This document shows positions 45,509 to 57,051 of a stretch of DNA of 64,000 nt, piece after piece (position 1 is the first letter of the stretch; each line of letters begins with the position of its first letter). The notes under the pieces are model-generated. The model was not told where the DNA came from, made no database searches, and saw nothing but the letters and a program-made list of their open reading frames with translations. This DNA is from Portulaca oleracea (lineage: Eukaryota; Streptophyta; Magnoliopsida; Caryophyllales; Portulacaceae), in contig CM055886.1 in the NCBI GenBank assembly GCA_029582165.1, positions 24,118,669 to 24,182,668 of the forward strand. The letters run 5' to 3'. Made by a program: the position numbers and the translations under genes.

Positions 45509-46653
45509 ACTTTCAATTAGCCTATAAAATTTAGCAGATAAAATAATTTAGCACAACCTTTAAATTAAATAAGTTTTTATAAATATATGCGTTAACTAAG
45601 ATTTATAATCAACTAAACTAATCAATTAAATATTTAATCAAAATTAAACAAAATCATACAAATTAGTGAAATATGCTAAAAAATCATATATGTAACTAAC
45701 GAAAGATGAACTACTATGCTAATAAATAAAAATATTAATTTAATTAATAAATTCTATAGTCAAACAACTAAATTCTTAATCAAAATTAACTATTATTATA
45801 TACATTAATCAAGTTAAATAAAAAAAAAGGTACTCCAGTAATCACTTATCACTACTTAAAACAATTCGTATGATTAGGTCGATTTACACTTTATTGACAA
45901 ACAAATAACAAAGCGATTAATTAATAAAATATACTAGAAGAATTTAATAGTAGAATTTAGTGATAAATACCTTATGTTACGTGAATGTGTTGTTCCAATC
46001 GCACGTCAAATTGAAATTTTCTGTAAAAATATAACAATAATATTAGTACTTTACAAACAAACAAGTATCAATGTTTGTATTCACAATAATATCAATGTAG
46101 AGAGAAATTACACAAAGAGAGAGTAATTTACATTGTTGCACGTCAATCCAATTGCACAAAACATAAAATTGAAAAGTATGCAAAAATTGGAGAGAGAGGG
46201 AGAGAGAGAGTTGTATTAATTGTAAAAAAAAGTCTACAACTTTCTGCATAAAGTTGTTTCACGCAGAGGAGAGAGAGGAGAGAGAGTGAGAAATTGTATT
46301 AATTGCAAAGAATTTGTGCAGCTTTTGAGGGGAGAGGGGAGAGGGGAGAGAGGAGAGAGGAGAGAGGAGAGAGGAGAGAGAGTGAGGAATTGTATTAATT
46401 GCAAAGAAAATTTGTACAGTTTTTGCATATTGCACGCCAAAAGGGAGAGAGGAGAGAGGAGAGAGATGGTTGTAATTTTATTTACTTTCCAAAATTGATA
46501 AAGTGTAAGTATTGTTTGTATCTGTATAAGGAAAGTGTATTTAAATTTACCAATTTTTTTTAACTTATACATAATAAAGTATACGAATTTTTTTTGGAAA
46601 AAATCATGGGGTGGTCCATGGCCCTGGCTGGCCCCCCCAAAGATCCGCCCCTG
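45509..46653 (-). promoter_or_regulatory. 5' leader and subterminal repeat region of the hAT element
   Basis: Between the transposase start and the right TIR. It has three copies of TTGTATTAATTG (46211, 46294, 46390), each next to GAGAGA tracts, in a stretch of (GAGAGAG)n microsatellite (about 46261-46470). Subterminal repeats are the usual binding sites of hAT transposases; here that role is inferred. The promoter must lie here, but no TATA box was singled out. Confidence 0.6.
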
Positions 46654-47721
46654 TTTTTTACTTGTGGCTGGATGTTTATTCGATCCAATGTTCTTTATAT
46701 ATGTTATTCAATGTCCATTTTTTTATTGTGGATGTTCATTATAATGATGCGCCATGTTCATGTTTATTTGTTGGATGTTCATTTTGTTATCATACTGATT
46801 GTTGCCGATGTTGGATATTCATTATGGTAATGTTGGGTGTTCATTATGAGATTGATGGATGTTTATTTTGATTATGTTGGATGTTCATTTCAATCTAACT
46901 GCTGGAAACACGCATGAATGTTAAGTGGGGTTGGGAACTAACATGGGAATGAATTTAATACGTTTGGGAATCGGTAATGAAATTGGGAATTTATCTAATT
47001 AGCATTGACCTTTAATTTGTTAGCATTTGAACAGAAATCATCTTAGTCATTCATATCTCAATCAATGGTTGAGATTAATCATCCATTTTACTTTTATTTT
47101 TATGGCTGGCTCACGTGAGGTGAGAGGGGAAAAAGAGAAATACTCCACATTTAATTTAGTCCCCAGTTCCCAAGGCGTTGCATTAATTTCAGTACTAATT
47201 CCCAAACGCATTGAATTCATTCTATGTTCTCAAACCCATTCAATATCCATGCGTGTTTCCAACATTTAATTTAAAATGAACATCCTGCATAATCAAAATG
47301 AACATAGAACAACCTCATAATTAATGAACACCCAACATTATCAAAATGAACCCCCCTAGCATAGGCAACAATTTGTGACACGAAAATGAACACCCAGCAT
47401 AATCAAAATGAACATCCCGCAACATCTTAATGAATATCCACAACAAGAAAATGGACATCGAATGACAGATACAGAGAACATTGAAATGAACATTCAACAA
47501 CACGAAAAATGAACATCAACTGAACATCCAACATAATCAAAATAAATATCCAGCAACATCATAATGAACATCCAACATAATGAAAATGAACATCCGGTGT
47601 AGACAACAATTTGTATGATACCAAAATGAACATCCAGTATAATCAGAGTGAACATCCATCAACATCATACTGAACATCCAACAACAAGAAAATGAACATC
47701 CAAATGTGTGTGTGTGTGTAC

Positions 47722-48040
47722 TTTTTTTTTTTAAAACAAGGGTAATACAACAAACAGTAGGAAGTCCTTCTCTCAAGGGACCTCCGATGCACATCCTCAC
47801 TAACAATAATGGACAAATCTCTATGAAAACTATAATTATAAATACAAGGCGAATGCATAAATAAACCAAACTTAGCTAACCAATCTGCAGCATGATTTCC
47901 TTCACGAAAATTATAGTGTATCTCAACTTCTTCGCACTCTCCCATAAAAGCTCGAATATCTTTAACTAATTGCGCGATCTCCCAAGGAATCTGAAAAATG
48001 CCCTTCACTACATTAATAAGAGTGAGATATCCCCTTCTAA
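47722..48040 (-). pseudogene. LINE RNase H (RVT_3) domain, C-terminal part
   Basis: The frame contains IAQLVKDIRAFMGECEEVEI followed by HYNFREGNHAADWLAK, the LINE RNase H end (V.I..V.RE.N..AD.LAK). It sits in a different frame from the zf-RVT piece (shift between 48010 and 48250). The frame continues artefactually through the poly-A into the flank. Confidence 0.8.
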
Positions 48041-48252
48041 GACTATTCTTCGGAAACCATTAGAGACAGCATCCCTAATCCCATTACGCATAGCAACAGC
48101 TTCAGCAACTACACAGATGAATTACTCAAATTAAAGGCTGCCACATGAAGCACCCGTCCTTGAGCATTCCTGATAATGTATCCACCTCCAGCACGATTAG
48201 CATTCCTGGCTCTATCAGAATTGATTTTGATCATGCCCTCTGTAGGTTTTGA

Positions 48253-48705
48253 TCAAGACACCCATCTTGCACCCTCCTTAGTGGGTAGAGTCTGCGTTAC
48301 TACCCCACCTAAAGACTCAGTCAACCTCTCCCTAATCCTCCATTCAGCAGAAGCTCGCTTAGCACGCAACAACGAACTACCAAGAAGAGTAGATTTTTGA
48401 CTGAAGACCACCAGATTCCTAGACTTCCAAACACTCCACAATAATGCAACGACTCTCTCAATAATAGACTTAGAAGGCTGTCTCAAACACCTTCTAAGAA
48501 AGGAATCAAGCGTATCATTGAAGTCTGGGGAAATTGGAATCCAAGCATGTTGTTTGGCCACTTGCCAAACTTCCTGAGCATATTGACAATGCAAAAATAA
48601 ATGATCCTCACTTTCATGACAAGAATTACAAAGAGGGCATAAAGTAAGAACGGTCATGCCACGATAAGCAAGATGAGTTGTAACAGGAAGCGCATCTTGG
48701 AACAT
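48253..48705 (-). pseudogene. LINE zinc-finger (zf-RVT) region
   Basis: 150 codons containing CPLCNSCHESEDHLFLHCQY then AQEVW, the CxxC...ExxxHLFxxC pattern of zf-RVT in plant LINE polymerases, followed by the linker toward RNase H (VVALLWSVWKSRNLVVF). It is in the same frame as the RT pieces, separated by a stop near 48706-48740. Confidence 0.85.
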
Positions 48706-48765
48706 TTGCTAGAGAAACACTTTCAATTTAGGTTGAATATTCAACTTCCAAATCCACTTAAATTC

Positions 48766-49755
48766 TCACGTACTAAGGGAGTTAATGCAGTTATGAGCCA
48801 ACCAAGTTGCAGATTTCGTTGTAAAGGTTCCAGAGCTAGTGAAACCCCAAAAAATGGAGTCATCCATCTGGTTATACGGGATTGGAATCGTTTTAATAGA
48901 TTCCAAAACATCTGAAGTGACCAACGTCCCAAGAAGTTCCTTATTCCAAGTTTTATCTTCCTTAATAAAATGAGCCACCCTCAGAGAGGGATCTATTCTG
49001 GACAAATCACACCCGTGAATTTGATCCATGAGACTCGTTTGTCCACACCAGTTATCCAGCTAGAAATTTATTTTCTCACCAGTACTGACCTGCCATCGGA
49101 GACCCTTCGCAAAGATAGGTCTAACTTTCAAAATTGATTTCCAAGCCCAAGAATTTGTAGCAATAGTCTTGATAGTAAAAATATCCTTATTCTTAACATA
49201 TTTAGCCCTAACTTGGTCCACCCAGAGTCCCTCACCAAACATTACTTTCCCAAGAAGTTTGCACAAGAAAGCCGTATTTATCGCCTCCGCTTTTCTTAGG
49301 CCCAAACCACCTAAAGCTTTTGGCCTACAAATCTTATCCCCAGCGACGATAGGCAAACCTTTATTGGAGTTTAAATCCTTCCAAAAAAAGGTCCTACTAA
49401 TCGAGTCAATTTGATTTGCAGTACTAGTAGGTATCTTAAAGCATTGCAAGACATGGGACGGAATAGATTCCAGATGAGACTGGATTAACACAATTTGACC
49501 TGCTTTAGAAACAAACTTAGCCTTCCAAGGCTGCAATTTAGCTTGCACATTAGAAACTAAATAAGCAAAAGTATCCTTTGATGGGCGTCCTTTAAAAATA
49601 GGACAACCCAAATACTTCCCTATTGCATTTTGCTGACTTTTCCCAAAAACACCCGCCACCATCTGTTTCTCTCGTGTGGTGGCATTCTTAGAAAAAATCA
49701 TTGACGATTTATGAAAGTTAACTAGTTGCCCGGAGTTTGTACAGAATTTATTCAA
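48766..49755 (-). pseudogene. LINE RT thumb/connection region
   Basis: Two pieces in one frame (49060-49755 and 48766-49029) divided by a stop. They contain GLPIVAGDKICRPKALGGLG, LRKAEAINTAFLCKLLGKVM and IFWGFTSSGTFTTKSA, matching plant LINE sequence C..K..GGLG.R....N.A.L.K and W......G.F..K.A. Confidence 0.85.
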
Positions 49756-49782
49756 AATAGCATGAAGCCTTTGGCAGTCTTC

Positions 49783-50463
49783 CTATTTGGTTCGACAAAA
49801 GAGCAAACTATCATCTGCAAAAAATAAACAAGGAATTTTTTGCCTAGACAAGGAGATTTTAACACCAATTCCACTATTTCTCGGTGATGCAGCTCGGGAT
49901 AATTCCGTGATGAGTCCTTGCATACACATTAGGAATAAATAGGAAGATAACGGGTCACCCTGCCGAATGCCCCTCGTAAGGAAGAAAAAACCAGTTGATT
50001 CCCCATTGATCACTAGTGAGTAAGAAACTGTGGTTACACATTCCATGATCTAAGTGATCCATTGTTCAGGAAACCCAAATTTGATCATTATTTCTTTAAG
50101 ATAATCACATTCTATTCTATCATAAGCCTTCTCCATATCTAGCTTCAAGGCAACCCAACTTTTCTTTCCCTTTAAATTCTGAAATTTATTTACCACTTCG
50201 TAAGCAATTAGAATATTATCATGGATAGAACGACCGGGAATAAATGCACTCTGCACCGAACTAATCAATTTATATAAAACAGTTCGTAAATGATTAACTA
50301 AGACTTTGGAAATTGTTTTATACAAACTATTACAAAGGCTTATTGGCCTAAAATTATTGGTTGTTGCTGGGCTTGCAACTTTAGGGATTAACGCAATCAT
50401 AGTATGGTTGACTTGTCTTAGCAACTTCCCATGCTGAAAGAAGTGTTGAACCACAGCAATCAC
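49783..50463 (-). pseudogene. LINE reverse transcriptase core
   Basis: Two pieces in one frame (50050-50463, 49783-50046). They show ALIPKVASPATTNNFRPISL, QSAFIPGRSIHDNILIAYE, ALKLDMEKAYDRIECDYL, RGIRQGDPLSSYLFLMCMQG and CLFFADDSLLF. FADD is the catalytic motif and LDMEKAYDR holds the first Asp. The single stop near 50048 divides them. It would prime cDNA synthesis on nicked chromosomal DNA. Confidence 0.92.
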
Positions 50464-51880
50464 TTCCTAACTACAGACCAATGATTTTGGAAAAACACAA
50501 TTCCAAAACCATTCGCCCCTGGCGCTTTAGATTTATTTTGCTGAAAGACAGCCTGCTTAATTTCCTCCTCAGAGACCGGCTGAATTAGCACTTCTCGGTC
50601 TTCTACGGAAAGATTTTGGTCAACATTAATATCCAAACTGCGAGGATGTGAAGCGGTACTTTTAAATCGGGCCTGGAAGTCTTGGAGGAATTGATTCTTG
50701 ATCATGTCAATATCATCAATCCAGAGATTATCCTCCATTTTTAGCTTAGAAATGAAATTCCTGTTTTTCCTCGCTTTCATTGGCTGATGAAAGAATCTCG
50801 AATTGTGATCCCCTTTCGTCAGCCAATCTTTTCTGGCAAATCGTCCCCAATATTTTTGATTAAAAAGTAGCATCCGTTCTCTTTGTTTCAATAATAAAAA
50901 ATGCCAGTCATTAAGTCTATTATTGTTCGGATTAACAAGCAACCGATTCTCTAAATCTTGGAGCTTCTCCTCATTAAGCCTCATTTTATTAGCAAAGTTC
51001 TGAAAAGTATTTCGATGCCATACCTTAAGGTCTTTTTTAATCTTCACAAGTTTCTGAACAACTCGAAACATAGGAGAGCCTCGAACATAGCCACTCCAAT
51101 TAGATCGAATGATCGAACGTACTTTATCATACGAAGACCAAGCATCCTGAAATCTAAAAGATGCTCGTTTCATGTCCCTCATCCAAGTTTTAGTATCTAA
51201 CAAAACGTAAGCATGATCCGAGCAAGTAAAAGGAGCATGAGAGACAGGATACTGGGAATACACATCTTCCCACTCATAATTAAAAAGAACTCTATCCAAC
51301 TTTTCATAGATTAAATTACCTTTACAACATTTTTTCCAAGTGAAGGGTCGGCCAACAACATATGCATTAGTGCAATCTGAATTGAGAAGAAAACTATTCA
51401 ATCTAAAAAATCTGCCATGATTGAACATAGCTCCACCAACCTTTTCAGAAGCAGATAATAGTTCATTAAAATCTCCAACAAGACACCAAGATCCGGAAAT
51501 TGACTGGGAAAGAGACGCAAGTTTATCCCAAAAAATATCTTTGTCCCACTCTTGGGCCGGTGCATAACAAGCTGTGAAAGAGAAATTAATTTGTGTTAGC
51601 TTATCACTAACAGTACAATGAAAAAACCGATCATCTTTAAGAGAAATTTGTAACTGAACCGTACTAGGATTCAGGCATACCACAAACCCCCTGAGTGATT
51701 AACCGGGTTGATAAAATCATAAGATGGGTATCCTAATTTCCTTAGAAGATTATGAGAATTAGCTTATGATACCATCATTTCAAGAATAAATAAAATGTCT
51801 GGTTGTATAGTACAGTGTAGAAATTTTAATTCATTCCATAGGGTGTCTTTCTTCGCCCCCTGGACATTAAGGATTTTCAT
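50460..51880 (-). pseudogene. LINE apurinic-type endonuclease and RT start
   Basis: The coding start appears to be ATG at 51880 (MKILNVQGAKKDTLW; compare MKILSWNCQGLG of intact elements, so the SWNC part is altered). Stops follow near 51768 and 51688. The open frame 50460-51683 then holds SWCLVGDFNELLSASEKVGG, RLNSFL, FTWKKCCKGNLIYEKLDR and HAPFTCSDHAYVLLDTK (endonuclease landmarks), and ends with KAPGANGFG, the RT start. A frameshift at about 50460 leads into the RT frame. Confidence 0.88.
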
Positions 51881-53882
51881 TAAATCAAATCAATTTGAAC
51901 ACGACCTCCGCGGTCTACAAATTTACACCTCAGACTCCAATCAAATAGGTTTAATATCTCATTAATAATTTCAAAAAACCACCAAAGGTTTACAATGGAG
52001 GTAGTAAAGCATATAACTAATGGCTTATTAGTGTCATTGACCAAAATTTCAAAAAAGGAGATAACAATTGTCACATGAGTACTATTAATAAAAAAAACAT
52101 GTCATCCAAGAGGCCATTAGGCCCTTTTACAATCTTCGTAGAAAGAATACAATATGATAGGAATGGCTTTCGCAGCCAAGGAAAAAAATGGGTTCCGCAC
52201 CCAAAGCAAAGAAGATGAAAACCAAAAAAATAACAAAACTGAGATAAATCAAACAAAACACCAACTGTGAACCAACAGGGGACTGGGATAACTTGTAAAA
52301 GAGGCACTAGAGTGAAGAACAACCACGAAACCATTTGAAAAATGAAAGTAGGACACTGCATCAAACAAAGACAAGGGTCATCAGGGTAACACTTACACAA
52401 CCCGGCACACCAGATACCTGCCCAAAAAGGCATATAATACCACCTCAAGCCAAAGACTATGAAAGAAACAAAACAAACAAGATAGGTTAGATTATGAGAG
52501 GAAAGAAGTAAAAACCAAGATATCCTGATTAAAGAATAAAAAAAGCACCAAGAAAGTCTCAAGGCCATGTAGTATCTGCACAAATGCCAGCGAAACAGCG
52601 GCTCATCATCGACACAAGGTAAATCAGGACGGAAAGGTAAGAACCCAACCAGACTAGGAGAAAGCAAGTACTGACTAGTGTCCATGCTACGGATAGCAAC
52701 CCTAAAAGGAGGGCAACTACCCATAGTGTGTCTGCTAGCCAGAGCTTCTTTCAACCGAGCAAGACAGTCCACCAACACCCGAAGCCAAGGGACCCAGAGG
52801 AACCAGACAGGAGATATCAGCATACAAAATGTCGAAAACCACCTAGAAACACAGAGGCACCAGAGAGACGGACGAAGCAGGTCCCAAAGTAAATCCAAGC
52901 ACCCAAGCCCCACCAAGAATTCCGATAGGGTCACACAACAGGAAACATCCTCAAGCAAGGCAAACCCAACCTCCCACACAATAATAATGAAAATCAAAGT
53001 ATTATGCAGTACAAGTAATCGATACATAGTACCTGACACGGTCTGCAATTGAAGAATTGGTAGAGAAATTCAACAACGTACAAATAACCACAGACTGAGG
53101 TCGCAAAGTCATGAAATGATTGAGTTTACCAATCAACACACACAACAATTGAATGACCAAAAGGACAACGAACGAAGTACCCAGCCGGCACTCCGCATTG
53201 AGGCCTTTCGCAGGCAACACCTGAAGGAGCAATTGGTGCCAAGAAATCAAGACAACAGGGGAAAGGAGGAAATGAAGGAGGGAACCGCAAAAACACAGCA
53301 GCCAGAGGAAGAGATCCACTAACCACAAATGCCAGACGAATGAGGGAGGAGGGGAAAAGCCATGAAAATCTAGGGTTTCCATTGAGAAACACCAAGGATT
53401 AAAGATGCCAACTTGCCGATTGACATCCATGTATCAACGAATTCGGAGTAGAACTCCAATAATCATCAAGAAAACACCTTCTGCAATCGCAACAAAGTGC
53501 CAAGGTCTAAGATTGTAGACCTTAATCACCCAATCGAGACTAGCCATACTGCAGCCAAACAAAACAAAGCTTTCAATTAGGGCAAACAAACCCTGAATTT
53601 CAGGACAGATGCCTTCCGCAGGCAAAGCAAGGGAGAAATCCCATCTAGAGTACTCAAGTACTCGATTTAGAGGGGAGGGGGAGAAAACCAAATCATGGAA
53701 GCAATAAAGAAGCACAAGGAAAGGAGAAGCGATGAGGAAAGGAAGGGAAAAGAAGGGGGGTCAAAACTCTCAGATTGATGAATTATGGTCTCAGCAAGAC
53801 ATTCGATAGTCTCAGGAAGACAAAAATTGAGAGCATCTCGATCTCTCTACCCATTGTCTCACTAGAGAGGCCATGTATAGCT
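51881..53882 (-). other. LINE 5' part, no recognisable ORF1 domain
   Basis: On the minus strand this is T- and C-rich and low in stops. One frame (52071-53048) is open for 325 codons but reads as an improbable Phe/Leu/Cys/Trp-rich hydrophobic string. Frames on the other strand are open as well. I see no RNA-binding (DUF4283) or CCHC motif of LINE ORF1. It is probably a 5' untranslated/decayed ORF1 region. Confidence 0.5.
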
Positions 53883-53894
53883 GTGTGTTTGTAC

Positions 53895-54640
53895 TTACAT
53901 ATATAGTTATGTGTATGTAATAGATCATGATACACATTTAAAAAGTTAATGATTAAAATTTTTTATATTAGATTTAAACGAAGCTAAAGTAATAAATCAA
54001 ATGGGAAGGAAATGTTGTTACGATGAGTTGAAGAAAAAGTACTTAATTTATTTTTTTTAATGTATGACCACAATAAAACTATAAAGAAAATGACCACTCA
54101 CTTTACTCTTTGATATCTATCACTCTAAAAATTATATCAAAAAAATAAAAATTGTAGAGAATTGTTATAAAATTTGACTTTTCTCGATAAATGTAATTAT
54201 CTATTATGTGAGACTACTATTAGTATATTACTATAATAATAAGAAACAAACTCCCAAGAAATATATGTTTGAGCACGATCTAGGAAATCTAGTTATAGGA
54301 AGCATTCCTCCCCTCCCTCCCCCCCCCCCCCGGGAACTGAAGTTCATTGAGAAGTTTATTTATGTGGATTCAAATAAAGCTTTTCGTAAAACATTTAAAC
54401 AATAATTTAGGCACAAGCAAAACCGAATGGAAAACCTTTGAGAAAAAACCATGAAAGCAAAAACCTTACGGTAGTAGAAAGATGCATACCTGTGCAATCC
54501 ATGTTATTGAGACTGAACTAAACGAACCTTGCTAACAAAATCAAATAGAAGACATACGTAACAAACCAAAGCAAACCTTAACATCCTACCATCAAACCTC
54601 AACCTAATACCTTAATTCTAGCCTTCCTAACTCTCCTATC
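53895..54640. other. No recognisable gene
   Basis: AT-rich sequence with a poly-C run near 54321; no coding motif. Confidence 0.4.
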
Positions 54641-54950
54641 AAGTGTTATGTCCTCTTCTAAACGTACCTATGTGCTTCAACTCTGCTCTATCACCTCCCT
54701 CATGGACTTTTTAGATCTTCTCCGTCGAATGGGTATTGTATTCCCTTCACATTGGCCTCCTAACAGAGGCATATTCACTTCTCCTAAACACATGCTCAAA
54801 CCATCTCAATCTAGTTTCGCTAAACTTATCCTGGATAGGCACTATCCATGCTCGACATACGTAATTTCTAGTCTTATCCAACCTAGTATAACCACATACT
54901 CACCGCACTATCCTCATCTCCGCTACACTCAACGTCTAGAAATGCGTATA
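54640..54950 (-). pseudogene. LINE reverse transcriptase C-terminal relic
   Basis: Minus-strand translation gives LSVAEMRIVR.VCGYTRLDK, then FSETRLRWFEHVFRR, the plant LINE signature VAEMRMLRWMCG.TR.D.IRN ... LRWFGHV.RR. The plus-strand frame 54648-55040 is only its shadow. 55041-55560 has nothing recognisable. Confidence 0.75.
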
Positions 54951-55560
54951 AAATTACAGTTTTATTATATTTTAAAAAATATATTAGTAAAAGTTAATGG
55001 TCAAAGTATGCCATTAAAAATCGTAAAAAATCAAGAATGATAAATATTAAAAAATAAAAAAGTAATTTGTTTATCCAACAGTAGTAACGTACGGAACACC
55101 ATTCACCACACAAAAGAAAGCAAAGGTGAGAAATGAAAGGTAAAAGATTCCCTAGATGGTACACTTAGTTATAATCTTGTCAACTCGATGATTTTAAGGA
55201 TTATCATAAAATTAGGGCATGCTTTGCTCGCTTTGCTATTTGATTCTGACGTGCAAAATTACATAGTGGGTGACACATCAAAAGCCCCATTTTGTGCTTA
55301 TCAAATAATCCACATTTCTATGTCTAAACCTCAATCATATCAAGGTAGTTTTTATCGTTCTTTTCCTTTGTGTGTGTTTTTGTTCAACTTCCACTTGATG
55401 GGAATAATTAAAATGCATGCATGCATGGGGTCAGTTGGTTAGGTTAAATTTGTTAAAGAATATCAAGGTTTGCTTAAACTAAGTGGATGTGATTTGTCTT
55501 CGTCAAGGTAAAAGTCATGCAACTTAAACTCCTCGCCAATTAAGAGACAAATAAATTTTA

Positions 55561-55650
55561 AAATGACCATCTTAGATTTTGGCTTCTTGCACTTGTGCAC
55601 TTTGTTTTATCCTTTAAAATGGCCATCCTAGATTTTGGCTTCTTGCACGT
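55561..55650 (+). repeat. Direct repeat, 33-bp unit
   Basis: AAATGACCATCTTAGATTTT (55561) and AAATGGCCATCCTAGATTTT (55617) begin two near-identical units, both continuing GGCTTCTTGCAC, offset 56 bp. Confidence 0.8.
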
Positions 55651-55907
55651 ATAATTAGTTTCTTTGGAACATGAACCCTTCGTTGGAAAAATGAAGAAAG
55701 AGAGAATCGGACAAGCACATATAATTAGTCATATGAATTAAGCATATGTATCATGTATGTATTAGCCTACTGATTAGAATTTAGATGCACAATTTTGATG
55801 TAATGTGCACAATGATAATGCATAATAATGAATAGTCTTGTCAGTGTATATATTAATGAAGTATTAATCTAAATCCGCCTGATAATGAATATACCGTATG
55901 ATTATAA

Positions 55908-55993
55908 TTTATATAATTATGACTAGTCTTCTAGCTTCTTGGTTTTTTGGTTTATATAATTATGATTAGTCTTCTAGCTTCTTGGTTTTTTGG
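55908..55993 (+). repeat. 43-bp tandem duplication
   Basis: Two adjacent units, 55908-55950 and 55951-55993, both containing TAGTCTTCTAGCTTCTTGG, differ at one base. Recent duplication. 55994-56760 shows nothing further. Confidence 0.9.
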
Positions 55994-56764
55994 TTTATTA
56001 AAATTAGTTTTCAAATGTTTTCTTTTAGGTTTCTTTTATGCCTATTTTGATTTTCAAAAAGGTTTATATTTAAAGTTTTATAAGTCCACATGAATCAACC
56101 TCTCTATGAAGTTTTAATTTACAAGACAAAGACTGTTTACATCCGAATCTCCTAGACCCATGAGCGGATTTGTATTTGTTTTAGGGGTGTCCATGGACAA
56201 TCCAAGTCTAGAAGAATATTTAAATAGATTATTGTACATTGAGAGGATATTATATATTTATATTGAGTGGACACCTTAGAAAACTACCCAAAAGATTAGT
56301 TAGGTGTCCAATTTAATACAAAAGTCCAATTATCCATAAAAAAATTTTAAATAGGTTATTATATATTGGAAGGATTATCTCTTTCAAATATATGCAAATG
56401 TAATGATAACTATTATAAGTGTACACCGCTAACTTCAATGTCTAGTCCATCACTTCCCAGACCACGCTCAAAATATATTTTTCATTGAAGTTTAGTGTTG
56501 TTGAATAATAAATAAGGAACATTATTCAATCATATTAGTCTATGGAACTAATGTCGTGCCTCTAAGGTAACAACCATTTTAAAACAACCTATAATTGTAC
56601 ATTCAATTATCTTTCCCTCGTAAAGTAATAGATTTAACTTTATATATAAGTATTTATTGTTGTTGTCGTTGATGGTTTTTGTTGTTGTTTTTTTTCTTTT
56701 TACATATTTCTACTTAATTGTTTTTATGTGCAAAAATCTGAGTTTACTTATGATAAGAACATTG

Positions 56765-56768
<4 letters not shown>

Positions 56769-56815
<47 letters not shown>
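56769..56815. repeat. AT dinucleotide microsatellite
   Basis: About 23 uninterrupted TA units. Confidence 0.95.
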
Positions 56816-56817
<2 letters not shown>

Positions 56818-56834
56818 GAATTTATATATAAGTA

Positions 56835-57049
56835 CTACCCCTGTCCCTAAATTAGCTAGTGTCAATTTGACTAAGCTTTAACCGTTGATTATTCATAAAT
56901 TATAATGAGTTACAATATAAAAATAACACCATTATGTTTTTTTAGTACGACGCCTTTCTAATAGTGGTAATTCATATTGTAACTCATAATAATTTATGAG
57001 TAATCAACTGTCAAAATTTAGTCAAATTGACACTTATTTAGGGAGGACG
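56835..57049. mobile_element. Stowaway MITE, 215 bp
   Basis: Flanked by TA (56833-56834, 57050-57051). Ends CTACCCCTGTCCCTAAATTA and inverted CTACGTCCTCCCTAAATAA. The inner parts (AGTCAAATTGACAC; TTGTAACTCAT...AATTGATGA-type blocks) match 36428-36634, so the two are the same family. Confidence 0.85.
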
Positions 57050-57051
57050 TA

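Larger units (their letters stand above)
42737..46653 (-). mobile_element. Structurally complete hAT element (3.9 kb)
   Basis: Perfect 8-bp TSD TTTTTTAC (42729-42736 and 46654-46661), TIRs beginning CAGGGGCGGA at both ends, and one uninterrupted 820-codon transposase gene. Size, TSD length, TIR start and protein all fit the TTF/ZMYM1-like branch of hAT. The perfect TSD and open frame make it the most likely element in the window to be recently active. Confidence 0.95.
42655..47710. repeat. Minisatellite-built fold-back interrupted by a hAT element
   Basis: Ignoring 42737-46653, the sequence 42655-42736 plus 46662-46905 is an inverted version of 47258-47600. The shared unit reads AATGAACATCCA(G/A)CATAATCAA in the right arm and its complement in the left. 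Near the centre the arms become TGGAAACACGCATG (46903 onward) and its inverse (ending 47261), with about 90 bp of TIR-like similarity and a loop near 46990-47160. The right arm continues with extra units to about 47700. Confidence 0.75.
47722..53882 (-). mobile_element. L1-type LINE, near full length, inactivated
   Basis: Reads right to left. It ends in an 11-base poly-A (T run at 47722-47732). The flanks GTGTGTGTGTAC (47710-47721) and GTGTGTTTGTAC (53883-53894) look like a 12-bp TSD with one difference. Order on the minus strand: long pyrimidine-rich 5' part, endonuclease, RT, zf-RVT, RNase H, poly-A. One or two frameshifts and a few stops break ORF2. Confidence 0.75.

Noticed and set aside
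46594..46871. Overlapping plus-strand frames of 78-86 codons
   Set aside because: They span the hAT right end and the minisatellite arm; repeated MFI/VHF strings come from the repeat unit.
47258..47700. CRISPR-like array
   Set aside because: Units are degenerate, unevenly spaced, mirrored in an inverted arm, and the DNA is from a plant; it is a minisatellite/fold-back.
52071..53048. 325-codon minus-strand frame as a membrane protein gene
   Set aside because: Hydrophobic throughout because of the T-rich strand, with no helix spacing, start context or family motif; sits in the LINE 5' region.
54648..55040. 130-codon plus-strand frame as a gene
   Set aside because: It is the shadow of a LINE RT relic on the minus strand that has clear motifs.
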